A DNA stretch of 64,000 bases from Odobenus rosmarus divergens. Its lineage: Eukaryota > Chordata > Mammalia > Carnivora > Odobenidae. Shown here piece by piece: positions 35,717 through 48,700 of the stretch. Both the position numbers and the translations under genes were made by a program. The notes under the pieces are model-generated. The model saw only the letters and a list, made by a program, of their open reading frames with translations, was not told the origin of the DNA and did not search any database. Position 1 is the first letter of the stretch; every line of letters starts with the position of its first letter. The stretch spans positions 1 to 64,000 of the forward strand of contig NW_004450267.1 in assembly GCF_000321225.1 (NCBI RefSeq), given 5' to 3'.

Positions 35717-36047
35717 TTTGACCTTTCAACAACATGGGGGTTAGGGGTACTGACCTCCCTGCACAGTTGAAAATCCATGTACAACTTTTGACCCCTCAAA
35801 AATTTCACTAATAGCTTACTATTGATCCGAAGTTTTACCAATAACATAAACAGTCAATTAATACATATTTTGTATGTTATATGTATTATGTACAGTATTC
35901 TTACAATATAGTAGCTAGAGAAAAGAAAATATTATTAAGAAAATCATAAGGATGAGGAAACACATTTTAGTACTGTACTATAGTTATCAAAAAAAATCTG
36001 CATATAAGTGGACCCGTGTAGTTCATGCCCATGTCGTTCAAGGCTGA
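35717..36047 (+). mobile_element. Tigger-like nonautonomous DNA transposon
   Basis: Left end TTGACCTTTCAACAACATGG pairs with right end CCATGTCGTTCAAGGCTGA as imperfect terminal inverted repeats. Between them are GTACAGTATTCTTACAATAT, AAAATCATAAGGATGAGGAA and ATATAAGTGGACCCGTGTAG in the order known for a pogo-family element of this size. No transposase frame. Confidence 0.75.
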
Positions 36048-36049
36048 GG

Positions 36050-37588
36050 AAGATTGAATGAATTTCTGAGGTCATACAGCTGTGAGTGAAGGAATCTGAT
36101 TTGTTGAGAAGAGCTCTTTGTTCATGAATCACTTCACTATAAGAAAGGGGAGTGTGAATCTTTGCATTCTTATCTACTGACATGAATAAATTCTAAGAAT
36201 TATCATAGATATTAAACAATCTCCTCAGAGCTCACTCTAAGGTCCTTGAGAGGATACTATTTGCATTTGTCAAAGAGTTATTGTAGGTCTCCAGTCCTTT
36301 TTCTTCCATTGTTGCTAACAGGATGGTTCACAAGGAGCCCCATCCATCCTCTATCATTTCAAAAGAAAGCAGCATATTCATTAAAACTATTGTAGAAATG
36401 TGTAGTGAGGACCCTAGAATGGGCTGGGTGAACTATTTATGATCCTTAGAAGCAAGAGAAAGAAAGGTTAAAGCTCTGGCAGTATGGTGCTCCACTGCTG
36501 AAGGAGGCTGAGATTCCTGGGGTGCACACAACTAGTAATGGATGGAACCATGGGCTGCACTGTGCAGATGCCACTCCCCTGTTCCACCCATGACAACTCC
36601 CCTGCATGCCGGGGATGGAAGAAGAATGACTTTGTGGCTTCTGTAAGGTAGCAAATCTCAGGAGACCAAATGAAAAGGGGGGTGTTTTTTGGCTTTTTGC
36701 CTGACTGAAACAAGAGGTTCTGACTTCTCACTGCACACATATTAAAGGGCCTCTGCTCTCAGGTTCAAAGCAATTGGGGGGCCCTGAGGAAACGTTATCT
36801 TTATAAGTTCATGGTTATAGATCTGAAATCCTGGGTCTCATCCCAGAGGGACCAGCCACTAGGTATTAAGAAATCACCTTGAAACACCCTTTCTGTGCCT
36901 TATTATTTCAGATTATAAGCTTGGAAGAGAGATGAGGAAAAAAAAAAAAAACATCTGCTGTTTCCCTGAAAAGGTATTATTTAACTCCTGATTTCCAAAG
37001 TGAGCATATTGAATGCCTCCTGTGTGTTAGGAGTGGGATCAGCACTGTAAATATGCTTCTTCAGTTACTTTACTGTCCCTTAGAGTTATACTTAAAAGGA
37101 TTGCCAGGAAAGGGAGTAAGGCAATTACTCAAACAGGTATAAAATCTAGTTCCCATACAAGAGGAGAAGAGAGAGCCTGCATGAGCATTGTTTATGAAGT
37201 GCTACATTAAGCCTTTCTATTAGCAGAAGCAATTGGAAGAGATATTTCTTTTTACTAATCCAACTTTTTTCACTTAAGAAGCATATTAATACTTTTTATC
37301 ATGAGTAGTATACCTTTCCCATCCTACCCTTTTTATCCCAAATTTCTGCAATAATTTTCAATTTATTCACTTCTTTCTTAATGAAATGATAGAGGATGAA
37401 TTAGGTGTCTTGTGAACAATCCCTTTTAGCAATGATAGGATTAAGAGACCTGGACCCAGGTGAGCCCTCCAATGAATGTAAGCAAAGATGTCAGAGCCCC
37501 TCCATACTTCCAGGCCCCTGGCTCTGAGACCTACAATAGTTTGTAACAGACAGGACTGTAAGCCCATTCACTGGTCCCAAACATCATC
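36050..37588. other. Gene-free spacer
   Basis: Mixed composition, no repeat named. A 90-codon minus frame (36468-36740) and an A-run at 36939-36951 are present. No exon evidence. Confidence 0.4.
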
Positions 37589-37589
37589 A

Positions 37590-37740
37590 TTGTGTGACAT
37601 AGTAGAAAGAGAATTGGACCCAAAGTCAGCACCAGGGTTTACCTTGGGCCTCAACTACTTATTATAACATGATCCATAAAAAACTTAGAGCCAGTTTTCT
37701 CATCTGTAAAATGGGAATCAGGATACTTACTTCTTCCTGA
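37590..37740 (+). repeat. MIR SINE fragment
   Basis: GTGACATAGTAGAAAGAGAA, ACCCAAAGTCAGCACCAGGG and GCCAGTTTTCTCATCTGTAA AATGGGAAT follow MIR order on the plus strand. Confidence 0.8.
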
Positions 37741-37744
37741 TGTT

Positions 37745-40700
37745 TCCAATAACCTGTCCTGATGACATTCAAGGGTCATTTAAAGTGAGTGAGTCATAGG
37801 TGTAATGTTCTCCAAGAAAAAAATCAATCAAATATCCTTGTAAGGACACTAAATAAAAGCCAGGTTATCCATGACTGGTAATAGGAGAATCTCCACATAG
37901 CAATGGGTTTCTGGCCTGATATGCAAGTCTCAAACCATTTTCTATTGATATTAATCTTCCTCTTAGGGATATACGGCCTATCTAGTGAACTTAGGGGAAA
38001 TCTGCCCATGATTTTCATATGCCAGACTCTGTAACTAGAACATTTAACTGAGGTATTTTATTCATCTTGGGGAATTACAGTGTGAAGGACAAGGAGAAGT
38101 TCACAAAACTAGAGAACATCTTATGGGATATAGCTTGCTGGTCTTCAAATTTACATTACTTACCCCATCCTGGTTTGTCATGCTTTTGTGTAGCAAGTAC
38201 TATCTCAACACCCTTCCAGAATCCATTCCTATTCATCAGTCTTCTTTTAGATCCCAAACCAGATTCCTGACAACATTCCTTGAGCACCTAGATCCAGCCA
38301 TAGCTAAAGCATAGACTTATCAGTTATGAGAGCTAATTATTCCCTTGCTTTGATTAAGCATGTTTATGTTTCTCTCATTTATAGGCAAATTGGTTTGAGC
38401 ACATATTTTATCCTTTATCTTCTGCAGAGCTGGACACAGGCTATTATCTTTTAAGTAAGTACCCCAATTATTGATCTTACCACTATTTGGAAATTAAAAT
38501 ACATATTGTTTCTATGCATAGTATTTGTGGCAGAAATGAGAACAGAAAACTTTTTGTTAGTCTGTTGTTCAATTCATTGAAAAACATTTCTAAAATAAGG
38601 GACAAAAGTAGGAGCAAGTAAGTTTTTGCCATTTATTTATTTATTAGACATGAATTCATTACAAAACTGACTCACATGATTAGAAATATTTTAAATCACA
38701 AACAAATCAAAGTCACTTAAAATATTAAATGTTAAATTATATTTCACATTTATAGAATATCCATCATAAGAATTATAACTGGATGTCTGGTTTTGCTCAC
38801 ATAACAAAAAATGTAGATAAAAATATGACAAATATGTTAAGAAATAGACTTATGTCATGCATCTATAGCTTGTAAACCAACTTTATTTGGTTTCATGAAA
38901 AATAAAGAAAAAATGATGCATCTAATATTTACCCACATGAATCTTTTGGTAAACTGAAACAAACGTAAATTTGTGTACCCTGACTTTAAAGATGAGAAGT
39001 GGACTTATAAAAAATTATCACTGGGTTTCTAAATTCTTCACTTTCCTTTGAACCTATGATGTAGGTTGGTTGTTGAATTCATTTGTCACATTGAAAAAAA
39101 AATCTTTTTTTCTGAAATAGTTAAATAGAGCAATTTTTTCCATTGATTCACAGTTCTTTTTTCTTCCAGTTTTTCAAGATTATAGTTTAGCATCACTGCA
39201 GTTTTAAATTAATCCCATTCATTAAGTGTCACCTGCATAACTGAGGCTTTCAAGTGCCCTTATTCTCCAGAGATTAGCAAGATACAAGTAAGCTTTATTT
39301 TCAGATGATCAGAGAATATAGGAAATGTCATCAAATTTTAAAAATTGATGTCAGATACTAGTCTTTATGGGAGGTTAGGTTGCTGTGCCCCCAAAGCACT
39401 CTTTAGGCCCCTTAACACCTGAAAGCCTCATTAATGTATCCTAGATAAGGAAAAGAACCCTTCAATCTTAAATGCTGAAGATTGGTCTAGCCATACACAT
39501 CATACAAAAACGGTACGGATCAACAGGATCATGGTTAAAACCTAGGAGAAGAAAATCCATGACTGGAAAATGTTATACACAATATAAAGGTATCCATCAC
39601 AAGCACAAGTACTAAGTTTTTATTTCTCATTTTACATTAATAAAATATTAACTGTGTTTTAGTGGAGTGGCATGGTAAAACTGTAATAGTTAGAACATAT
39701 ACTTAGGTGAGACAAATTTTCAGTTTCTCAAACATCAACAAAAGAGTTTTTATACATAATGCAAATGAGTATCAAATGTCTATAGATATGTAGTCTCAAG
39801 AAGATGTGGTAATTTTCTTTCATCCATGGTATAAGCCAGAGCAAGTTACCATAATTTATCACAAGTGTACTATAATTTCTTTAAACCAGGCTGAGACCAA
39901 GTTTCATTTAAAAATGGTTACATTTTATGAGGCTCTGTTTCTACTAAATGCATTGTGCGAAGCCTGGGTGTTTCCTCGTGGTACATAGCACATGATAAGG
40001 CACACAAAAATGCGAAATATTTGTTGAATGATCAATTTTGTTTTACAGCTAGATCATTTAAAATTTTAAAGTAGTTATGTTACTTTCTTGATTCCTAGGG
40101 TATTAAAGTACAACCAATTTTAATTCTTTAATCTTATCTTAAATTTGTTATTTTAAAAAGATAAATTACACCCACCAGGGGCACAGATACTGTAGTGTAA
40201 AAGGCACTTCTTTGTTACTGTTTTTGTTTTTTGTTTTTTTTTTAGAAAATAGAATGTGTTCTATCTCTTCCTAAGTCATGAAAATACTCTGGAGAGTAAT
40301 ATTAGTTAATATCTTAGATTCTCTTTCATGGATTATAAAGAAAACTAGGTGGTAAGAAAACTTTCTAAAACAGATTACTTGCTCACAATCACCAAAATAA
40401 AGAAAAACCAAATAGCAACAACAACAAAAGTCATGTCTTGGTTACAAAGAATCCCAAAGGGCACACACTGATGTTCTCAGGCACTGATGGTACAACATGA
40501 CTTATCGAGAGGTGGAAAACAGAAAAACAGGAAAGAGGTTCAACATGGTGGATTTTATTGCTAACTGAAGTTTTCTCCAAAAAAACAGAGGTGCACATCT
40601 TTGATATGTAAATTATTCTGCGAAAGATATGGAGCTTGCGGAGAACTAATAGGAGCACTAAGAATATATTTTTTTTATTTAGAAAGAGAGAAATCTTTGA

Positions 40701-42110
40701 TGTTAACATTTTCATTAAATTTCTGCACACTTATTTAAAAATTAATGTCTCTATTTGTTAGATGCAAGTTACTCTCACATAGTTAGACTGAATTAACCTA
40801 CAACATGGGCTCATACCAGGAAAAGAATACTGTGATCAGAGCAATGGTTTCTTGTGTCAACTACAAATGGCTCACGTTTAAAAAAATTGTATGTAAATCT
40901 CACCCAATATACCTATAGTGTCTATCAAAACTAAAGAGAAGAATGAGCTGGGATGGCAGTGTTGGAGTAAAGTTGATGGACCCAGCCTCAGTTTATTGAA
41001 TGTTAGTGATGATCTCATCCAGCTTCTGTATTCTGCAGCCAGGAAAACTGAATCTTCACACTTGGGAAGTGGGTTTCTCAAGGTCACAGCAAAAAAGTGG
41101 CTCTAAGTCTCATGAGGATGGCCACAAGGTCTAGCTTGCTCACATTTATTTTATCACCACCCCACCCCATAGAACAGCGCTGGGTGCATGGTGGGTGTTG
41201 TACAAGTATTTTGCATGGGCCAATGAATGAAAAAATTATTAGACGAATAAGTGAATGAACGAGGGAGACAATGGCAGAGCTGGGCTAGACTATACTTGCA
41301 GGACCAGAAGATTGACAGAATCTGGGCAATTTGGATGGTGACTTGTTTTTACCAGACGTTCCTCAAACATGTTCTAGTTTGAGTCATGTTGGCTAAGGAG
41401 GCAATGCCAGGTGCCTACAGAAGCTGATCTACCGTGGCGCCTTTTGAAGTCCTCTTAATTCTCTTTCATTTTTTAATTTATCAGTAGTATTTCTTATTCA
41501 GTAGAGCTACAGCTCTTTGAAGAGGCTCTTTGTCAACTCCACCATGGGACACTTAACTGCTCATGTCTACACTATGTCTTTGGGAATGATGATGGCCAGA
41601 GACCCTTGCTTCTACCTCACCCCCACAATCTAAACACCCAATAACAGGCATCTGGAGCAATAATAGTGTTCACTCTAAAGGCAGTTTTCAGAAATGAAGA
41701 GGAGCAGGACAGGATAAAAGTGCAAGGGTGGAGGCTGTGAACATTTAAACTGCTTGATGAAAGGAGAAAAGCTGTTAAGACTTTTGCTATAATTGGAACC
41801 GTAGATGTAAGCCTCAAAGGAATATTCAGGCAATAGAAAAATACCTTTTCAGGTACAGGGTGAAGGGAGGAAGTCAACAGCAGGTGTGGGTGTGTAAACA
41901 AGTCAAATTTAGGTGAAAGAAGAGTAGGCATGTTTCATTATGGATTCTTGGAAGCTGTTCTCTGCAGATTTAAGTGGGTAATTGAAGGTGACATTTAAAG
42001 TGGTAGGAGACAGTCGAGGCAAAAGCTTCCATGTTCCAAATAGTCAGGTTCAAGTGCAAGAGAGGTTTGTTGTAAACAGAGTTTATGGCAGTCTTTTGTG
42101 ATAGAAGGGG
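37745..42110. other. Gene-free stretch downstream of GMNC, including its 3' UTR at the right end
   Basis: AT-rich. The first few hundred bases left of 42115 must include GMNC 3' UTR; candidate poly(A) signals on the minus strand are ATTAAA at 41472-41477 and AATAAA near 41142-41147. 41140-41270 resembles an L2 3' end (GCTGGGTGCATGGTGGGTG, CAATGAATGA). Nothing else was identified. Confidence 0.4.
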
Positions 42111-42114
42111 GTCA

Positions 42115-42735
42115 CTAAGACTGCTTAGGGACCCAGGTAAACTTCCAGCCTCCCACCTCATCTCGACAAACAAAGGCTTGTCCCTGGTGGAAGGAATGAG
42201 TTTTCACATTACAGTGAGGGCTTAGGGATGTGGAAAAGGCCATCTCTGTTTTATTGGGTGACACATCAGAAGTATAGTATGGAGGAGTTTGCAGCCCTCC
42301 TGGCGGATTTGAAAGTTGAGAAAGGAAGTGAAAATCTTCCCGGTGCCTGGCAGTGCTATGTGAGCGGGTTGCTCGGTCACCTCCATAGTCAATTGGCAGA
42401 TCCTCCCTGGGGACATTTTCATAATCAACTGCATCATCCAGAAATGGGGGAAATGTGCTGGCAATTCTTCTGGGATGAGAGGAGTGGGCACTGTAGTTAG
42501 CTGATGAAGTGTCATCGATGGTGTTGAGGTCTTTTAACCCAAGTGTTTGAAGAACCCAGGGGTCCACAGGGGGCCCAAGCTGTTCTTCACAGTTAGCAAA
42601 TTCACAAGAGAGGTTTCTCTTGGCATTTTTGTGATGGGGGATCTCAGGAGGAAAATATCTTTGCTCTTTGGGTTTCCTCTTTCCCTTTCTGAATTGTCCA
42701 CATGCTTTGGAAAACTCATCTGAAGACAGCAATTT
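42115..42735 (-). CDS. GMNC: GMNC exon 5 (C-terminal half and stop)
   Basis: 621 coding bases including TAG at 42117-42115; acceptor CTGCCTTAG ends at 42736. It encodes residues 129-334. First comes a basic stretch (FRKGKRKPKEQR), likely a nuclear localisation signal by composition. A Ser/Pro/Asp-rich, probably disordered middle follows, and then the C-terminal segment with NVKTHSFHQGQAF and GWKFTWVPKQS, the TIRT-type tail that binds E2F/DP in this family. The 3' UTR continues to the left; its end is not determined. Confidence 0.95.
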   Translation of the reverse strand, partial: KLLSSDEFSKACGQFRKGKRKPKEQRYFPPEIPHHKNAKRNLSCEFANCEEQLGPPVDPWVLQTLGLKDLNTIDDTSSANYSAHSSHPRRIASTFPPFLDDAVDYENVPREDLPIDYGGDRATRSHSTARHREDFHFLSQLSNPPGGLQTPPYYTSDVSPNKTEMAFSTSLSPHCNVKTHSFHQGQAFVCRDEVGGWKFTWVPKQS

Positions 42736-45700
42736 CTAAGGCAGTAGTATTTGAAAATATACAGTCAGATAGTCAACCAAGATCATTTTCTTTACTCTTG
42801 TCTAATTAAAACTCCTTCATATGTTTATTATTCACCTTAATTTCTTAGAAAATGTAATTAAAATTCTATTCTCTCTCTCATACACACACACACACATGCA
42901 CACACACGTACATAAAAGTAATTGGATTGGTTTCTATTTCTAAATTAAAATCTATAATGACAAGTAACTACCTGGAAACCACAATTCATGTTATTTACTG
43001 ATCATTTAAAAACATTGAAAGAAATAATGTCTTTAAATTTTCAATTCAGGGAAGTAATTATTTTTATAATAATGACAATAATAGCAACTATCACATATTG
43101 AACACTGACTATATGCATAGTAATCTCATTTTATAAAATCCACTTTAGTGAAGAAACTGAGGCACAAACATATTAGTGACTTATTAAGGATCATGCAGCC
43201 TAGATTAAATCTAAGTCATCTGAATCTAGACAGAGCAACTGATTGAAACAATGACACTGCTTCTTCTTATTTTGTTAACTTTCATAGCACTCTCATGAGA
43301 TATGTATTATTCCACATCTTGAACAAGTGGGGAAAAGAGAGAAAAAAACCTGCCTAATCAATATCATTTACTAATTTGATACATGTCCTTTTTTATAAAA
43401 TGGTGGCTGGAGTGAGATGTGCTCCTTTTCTTAACAAAGCTGACTAGATTGTAACTGAATTGCAAAGGAGTCAGATATGGTACCCTTTTTTCTCTGAACT
43501 GTTATTTCCAGTGAAAATGGTAAGATGCATCATCAATTTAAATTAAATAATATCAAATAATGCAGCTTGTCTAGCAGCAAGGTAAAGACTGATGACAGAA
43601 GCAATAATGATAACAGAATGGCAAAAAGATAACAAAAATACAAAACCCAAAAGAAAAGAAGAAGAATAGAAAGAGATTGTGGACAAGCTATTTGTCCTTG
43701 AGTTAGAAATAGTCCATTTTAAAAGTATAAGAAAAAACGTTCCCTAAAAGATAATGTAATTGGCAATGTATAATTGTCAGTGAAGAGATCTGGGCTCCAG
43801 TCCTATTCATAACATTTTAGAGCTGGGGAGATTCTTAAAGGATCTTTTAACCCCTGCATTTACAGATGTAGGTAAGTGAGGCTAAGTGACAGATTTACCA
43901 AAAGTCAAGCAGATAATTAAAAGAACCGAGTGTCTTTCAGATCTGATTCCCACTCCAGTGGTCCACCCATTTAACTCTGTCTTTTGATTAACCTCTGCTG
44001 TCTTAGCAATTCCCTGGACTGGCTTTTGATTCTTAAGCAACTCTTTTTGTAATAAATGGCTAAAATATGCAGTCTAGATAATTCCAAGAAATGATACATA
44101 AAAATTCTTTAGGAAGTGCTATATTTCTTTCAGAAAAATCCATCTAGCCTATGAATGCCTTTGAAGCCATGCTGTTCAATACACCTCCTACACTTAATCA
44201 AGCAGTTTTACCCAAATGGTCTCCGTTCTCAAATCACTGCTTTGCTCTTATAAATGGGATAGTTACATACCTTGGCCTTTTCCTCAAGACATTTAATCAA
44301 AGCAGAATTCAGGTATTGTCTGAGATGATTATTCTCTTCATGTAACCTAGCAAGTTCTTCTTCCTTCTGCACCAGAGTATCTTGGAGCTGCAAAAAAGCA
44401 TACAATGGTGAAGGCCCCTCTATTATATTGACTTTGTAACCTTATAATAATGCCACTGATCCTTAACCTGCTTAAACTTGATTATTATTGTATTTGTTTT
44501 ATGAACCAAACCTCAGGGGGCCCTTGTCCTCTAAGGCCTAAATTCAGTCTACACCCACCTACCACCCCATTGTTCATTTTTGTGCTCTGAACTTTTTATT
44601 CACTGCAAAGTATTTGAAGAGATTATATGACTTTTAAGATTGTAACCACAAGGGAATCGGGAAGGTCTGTAGGAAAATGAGCTGCGTGCAACTGTTTAAA
44701 TATAGAAAAAGGTGTTTAGAAAGGTTTCGCTGGACTCCTTCCTTGCACGTTAAGAAAAGAAGAAAAACAAGGGGGAGGGGTTGGCTTCCCTCATCTTCAG
44801 ATTGATCTGTTTGTATATCCACTAGATTAAATTACTCTCTCAGGAACAACAACAAATAAAACATGGAAAATGAAGCAGTCTTTGCAAAACTTTATAATCA
44901 TCCTCCCTTCTCCAAGTGATGAGCTATGTTTATGGATTAAAAATACAATCACATTCAGTATATCATTTGATCTTTCCAACAGCCCTCTGAGGAAGGCAGC
45001 ATAAATCTTTCAGTGTCATATTTAAGGTAAAAGAGGATTCAAGAGGTCATATAACTACAATGTATGAAGTCAGGGCCTGACTGTAGGGTTTTGGAGGGTT
45101 TTGGATATTGTTGTTGACTTTGTTGTTGTTTTTCCCTGTGACACTGATCACCTATCTTCACGTCCATCCCTCTGGACATATATCCACTTTGGTTCCAAGC
45201 TGAAAGTCAACATATGAATTTAACAAGGGAAAAGAAGCAAGGTGACGTTAAGGGACGATGTTAAGAATAAACTGCATGCGAACTGAAATAAGTCAGACTG
45301 AGAACGACAAATGCCATATGATTTCATTCATATGTGGAATCTAAGAAACAAAATGAATGAATAAGCACACAAAAAGCAGAATCAGACCTAAAACTATAGA
45401 GAACAAACTGATGGCTGCCAGAGGGAAGAAGGTAGGAGGATGAGCAAAATGGATGAGGAGGAGAGGGAGATACAGTCTTCTAGTTATGGAGTGAATAAGT
45501 CACGGGAATAAACGGCACAGCACAGGGGGTACAGTTAGTGATACTGTCGTAGCGTTGTATGGTGACAGGTGGGGGCCACACTTGTGATGAGTATAATGCA
45601 TAGAGAAGTTGAATCACTATGTTATACACCTGAAACTAACTAAAAAAAAAAAAATTAAACAGAAAATAAAACTAAAAAGAAAAAAAAAAAGATCAGACTA

Positions 45701-48700
45701 CATAGAACACGTCGGTCCAGTCTCAGGGTTCTGATGATCTACACATACCTGCTTGTTTCTGTAGAGCTGGGAGGAAAGCTGAGCCTCTTCCCACGAACAT
45801 GAGTTAGGAACAGGGAAACCAGAGTCACCAGATGATTCTTTGTGAAAATACCAAATGGATAATTGAGAAAACACACTTGCAGTTTTTGTGTAACACAGAG
45901 CTCACTGAAGGATTTCAGACAGTTTAATAGATTCAATTACCTTTCTAAAAATAGCTATTGCCTCTACACAAGAAACAACATATTAAAGCCTTTCAGAAGG
46001 GATAAGCATGTTACGAAAGACAAATATTTACAGACTTTATGCTAAAATGGCTGAAGGGGTGAATTTTTAGGAGCTAAGAGGTCACATTTCTTCCTTACAT
46101 ATAAATTCCCACTGGCTAAATTTACAAAAACCATCCCATCTGCACTATGAATTCACTCAAATATTTATTGATCTTTCCCCCACTCAGCATAACATTGCAA
46201 TTCCACTATGTTTTCCAAGTTTCTATCTTATTTTCTTAGGTTTAGTGCTTGTAGTGTTTAGCTCTAGAATCAAATGCTATTCTTGATGCTACCATTTTTT
46301 CCCCAGATGAAAATCTCTGCCTGTTTGCTTGCCAGTTAAAACTGATGGAGAGTATTCAGCATTATAAGTGGTAGCACTTCCTACTTTAAAATAATTTGGA
46401 CCTTGCTTCTCTGAAGACCTTGATGAAAATCTCAAAACTGTACCCTGAACTTATGTATTCCAAATGTCATCATTTGTACGTCTTTTATGCTTTTGTAGAG
46501 TTTTTTTTCTTCCTTATTTGATAGCAAACTATATGAATAAAAACTATGCATGGGCATGCTATATTGGTTTACTTTTATTTTATTTTCCTCATCTAGTACA
46601 GTCTGACTCTTGCCCATCTCTACTGAAACTGACATATTACTGAAATATTTTAGACTAAATTAGAATGATGAGTAAGGAGACAGAAATCAAATTTTATACA
46701 GTTTGGTTTCATATTCTTGGGCATTCTGTCCTCTCTGTTGTTTGTGGTAGAAAGCTGAAATTGAACAACTCCCTTCCTGACATATAAGTGTGTTTCAATA
46801 TTTTGGGGCTTTTTGTTTGTTTTTTCTCAAATTCACACATACACAAAATAATGTGGTAGAACCAGGAATACAGATAGATACTTAATTCTGAAGTGCCTAC
46901 CAGTTTTTCTAGAAACCAAAGTGTTAACATATAAATTCCTTTAATATTTATAAATGCTATTTACTCAGCCTCAGGTGATAATTAATACATAATTTTCCAT
47001 CACAAAGTTATCTCTCCCTCCAAAGTTGAAGTCTTCTTTGGGCAAAAAGGAATCATTTTTTTTTTCCACTGATAAGACATTGTTCCTGGGACTTCCTTAG
47101 GAAATAAAAGAGTAAGTTAGTGGTTTTCCTTGCTTCTCTCTTATACCCAGGGAAACTTTCCTGAATTCCAAAAGAAATGCTCCAACTGGTATCTTGACTC
47201 CAAAAGCATCTCATAGTATTGTTTATAAAACTTTGACCCAACCCAAAATCCCTCAGTGGGTTGGAAGTCTCCAGGAACTGTTAAGTGTGGGGAGAACCAC
47301 ATATCGTCCAGTGGACAAGGGGGCGATTCCCATTTTCACTATCTAGAAAAGCAGGTTATTTAGGTCGTAAAATGCAGAAGTCTTTGGGCTTTCTTCAACT
47401 TCCCATAGCATCTCTTCTTCTACAGGGTTCTAGGCCATGATGCCTTGTAACTATGGGTGCTGGAAAAGGGCTTCAGACCTACCAGGAAAGCAGAAGAGCA
47501 GAACTTACCCTGTGCCTGTGGTGCTTGTTGGGGCTCTTTGTTGTCCAGGAGACCAGCAGCCCAGAAAGAGACCCAAGTCTCCGTGGAAACGTCAACACTA
47601 GATTCTGACGTTGTAGTGGAATACGGGCAATTATAGCTCTGGCCTCCTACAAAGTGCTGGTCTTGGCAAGGCAGAACAGTGTTCTGTGAAAGTCAGTATG
47701 AGGGATTGGGGCGGGGGTGGGGAGGGTCCCAGGAGATGGGGTGATTGGGATTTGGAGGGGAATAAGGATGGGAGAAAGAGGCACAAATTAGATGCAATGA
47801 ATCAAAAACAGCACAAGTGTTAAGCATAGATTCCAGATTAATTCGAGTGGTCAAAATACATAATTACTAAAAAAGAATCAGCATCTTGGTTTGCCCAGTA
47901 CTTTCCCTAGGACCTCCCAGCAAAGAACAGGCTAGTATTGGATGGACCAAATTTGTAAATATCCAAGAGTATTTTCTGTTGCCATGACTGAGTCATCTAA
48001 AAGGCTATCCAGGATCTGAGTAAAAGGAATTCTACTTACTGATTGAAAGATGTAAGAACTATTTAGTTCTTTCTAGCAAATACCTTCATTATATTTCTAA
48101 TAACCTTGAAAGACAAAAAGCCCAGAATGCTAAGGCTGAAATGGACTGAACATGACATATAAGGAAATCGAAATCTCCTTATTTTAGCTTCTTAGTTTCT
48201 CAATTATAAACTTGCCCCATTCCTTCCTTCCTCCTTCCTCTGGCTTTAAATGCTGCTGGACCCTACAGTGGTCCAAATGGTTTGATATGGATGTATAGAC
48301 ATATAGATATATTCCAGAGATAACTAAATACATTTTGCTCCTAACCCCAAGCACAGTCACATATGGTCACTCCAAGTAAACATATCATCAAAGCTGAAAT
48401 ATGTTAGTCAGCCGAGACAGCAGGCTCTAGGTCTCTCCAGCACTAGGTCTCTGTGCCCTTCCAAAGTTATCTTGCCACTACAACTGCTTGGCATGTATTC
48501 TCCACTGTGTTCTGAGCCAGTGCACACACCCCTGCCCCCGACTCCTCAAAGTTCAAACATACACTCTTTCCAAATGTCCAAGCAGGGGCAGGTATGCAGC
48601 CTTCTTGGGTTAATTTGTACAACAGCCCATTCTTAATTATTTGTCAATGTTTAATCAGGTAAAAAGCCATTCATTTCAGCAGAGCCCAGTTTTGGACAAA

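Noticed and set aside
42222..42515. Frames of 97 and 90 codons on both strands within GMNC exon 5
   Set aside because: Shadows of the GMNC coding frame.
44151..44345. 64-codon plus frame over GMNC exon 4
   Set aside because: Antisense shadow that crosses an exon-intron boundary of GMNC.
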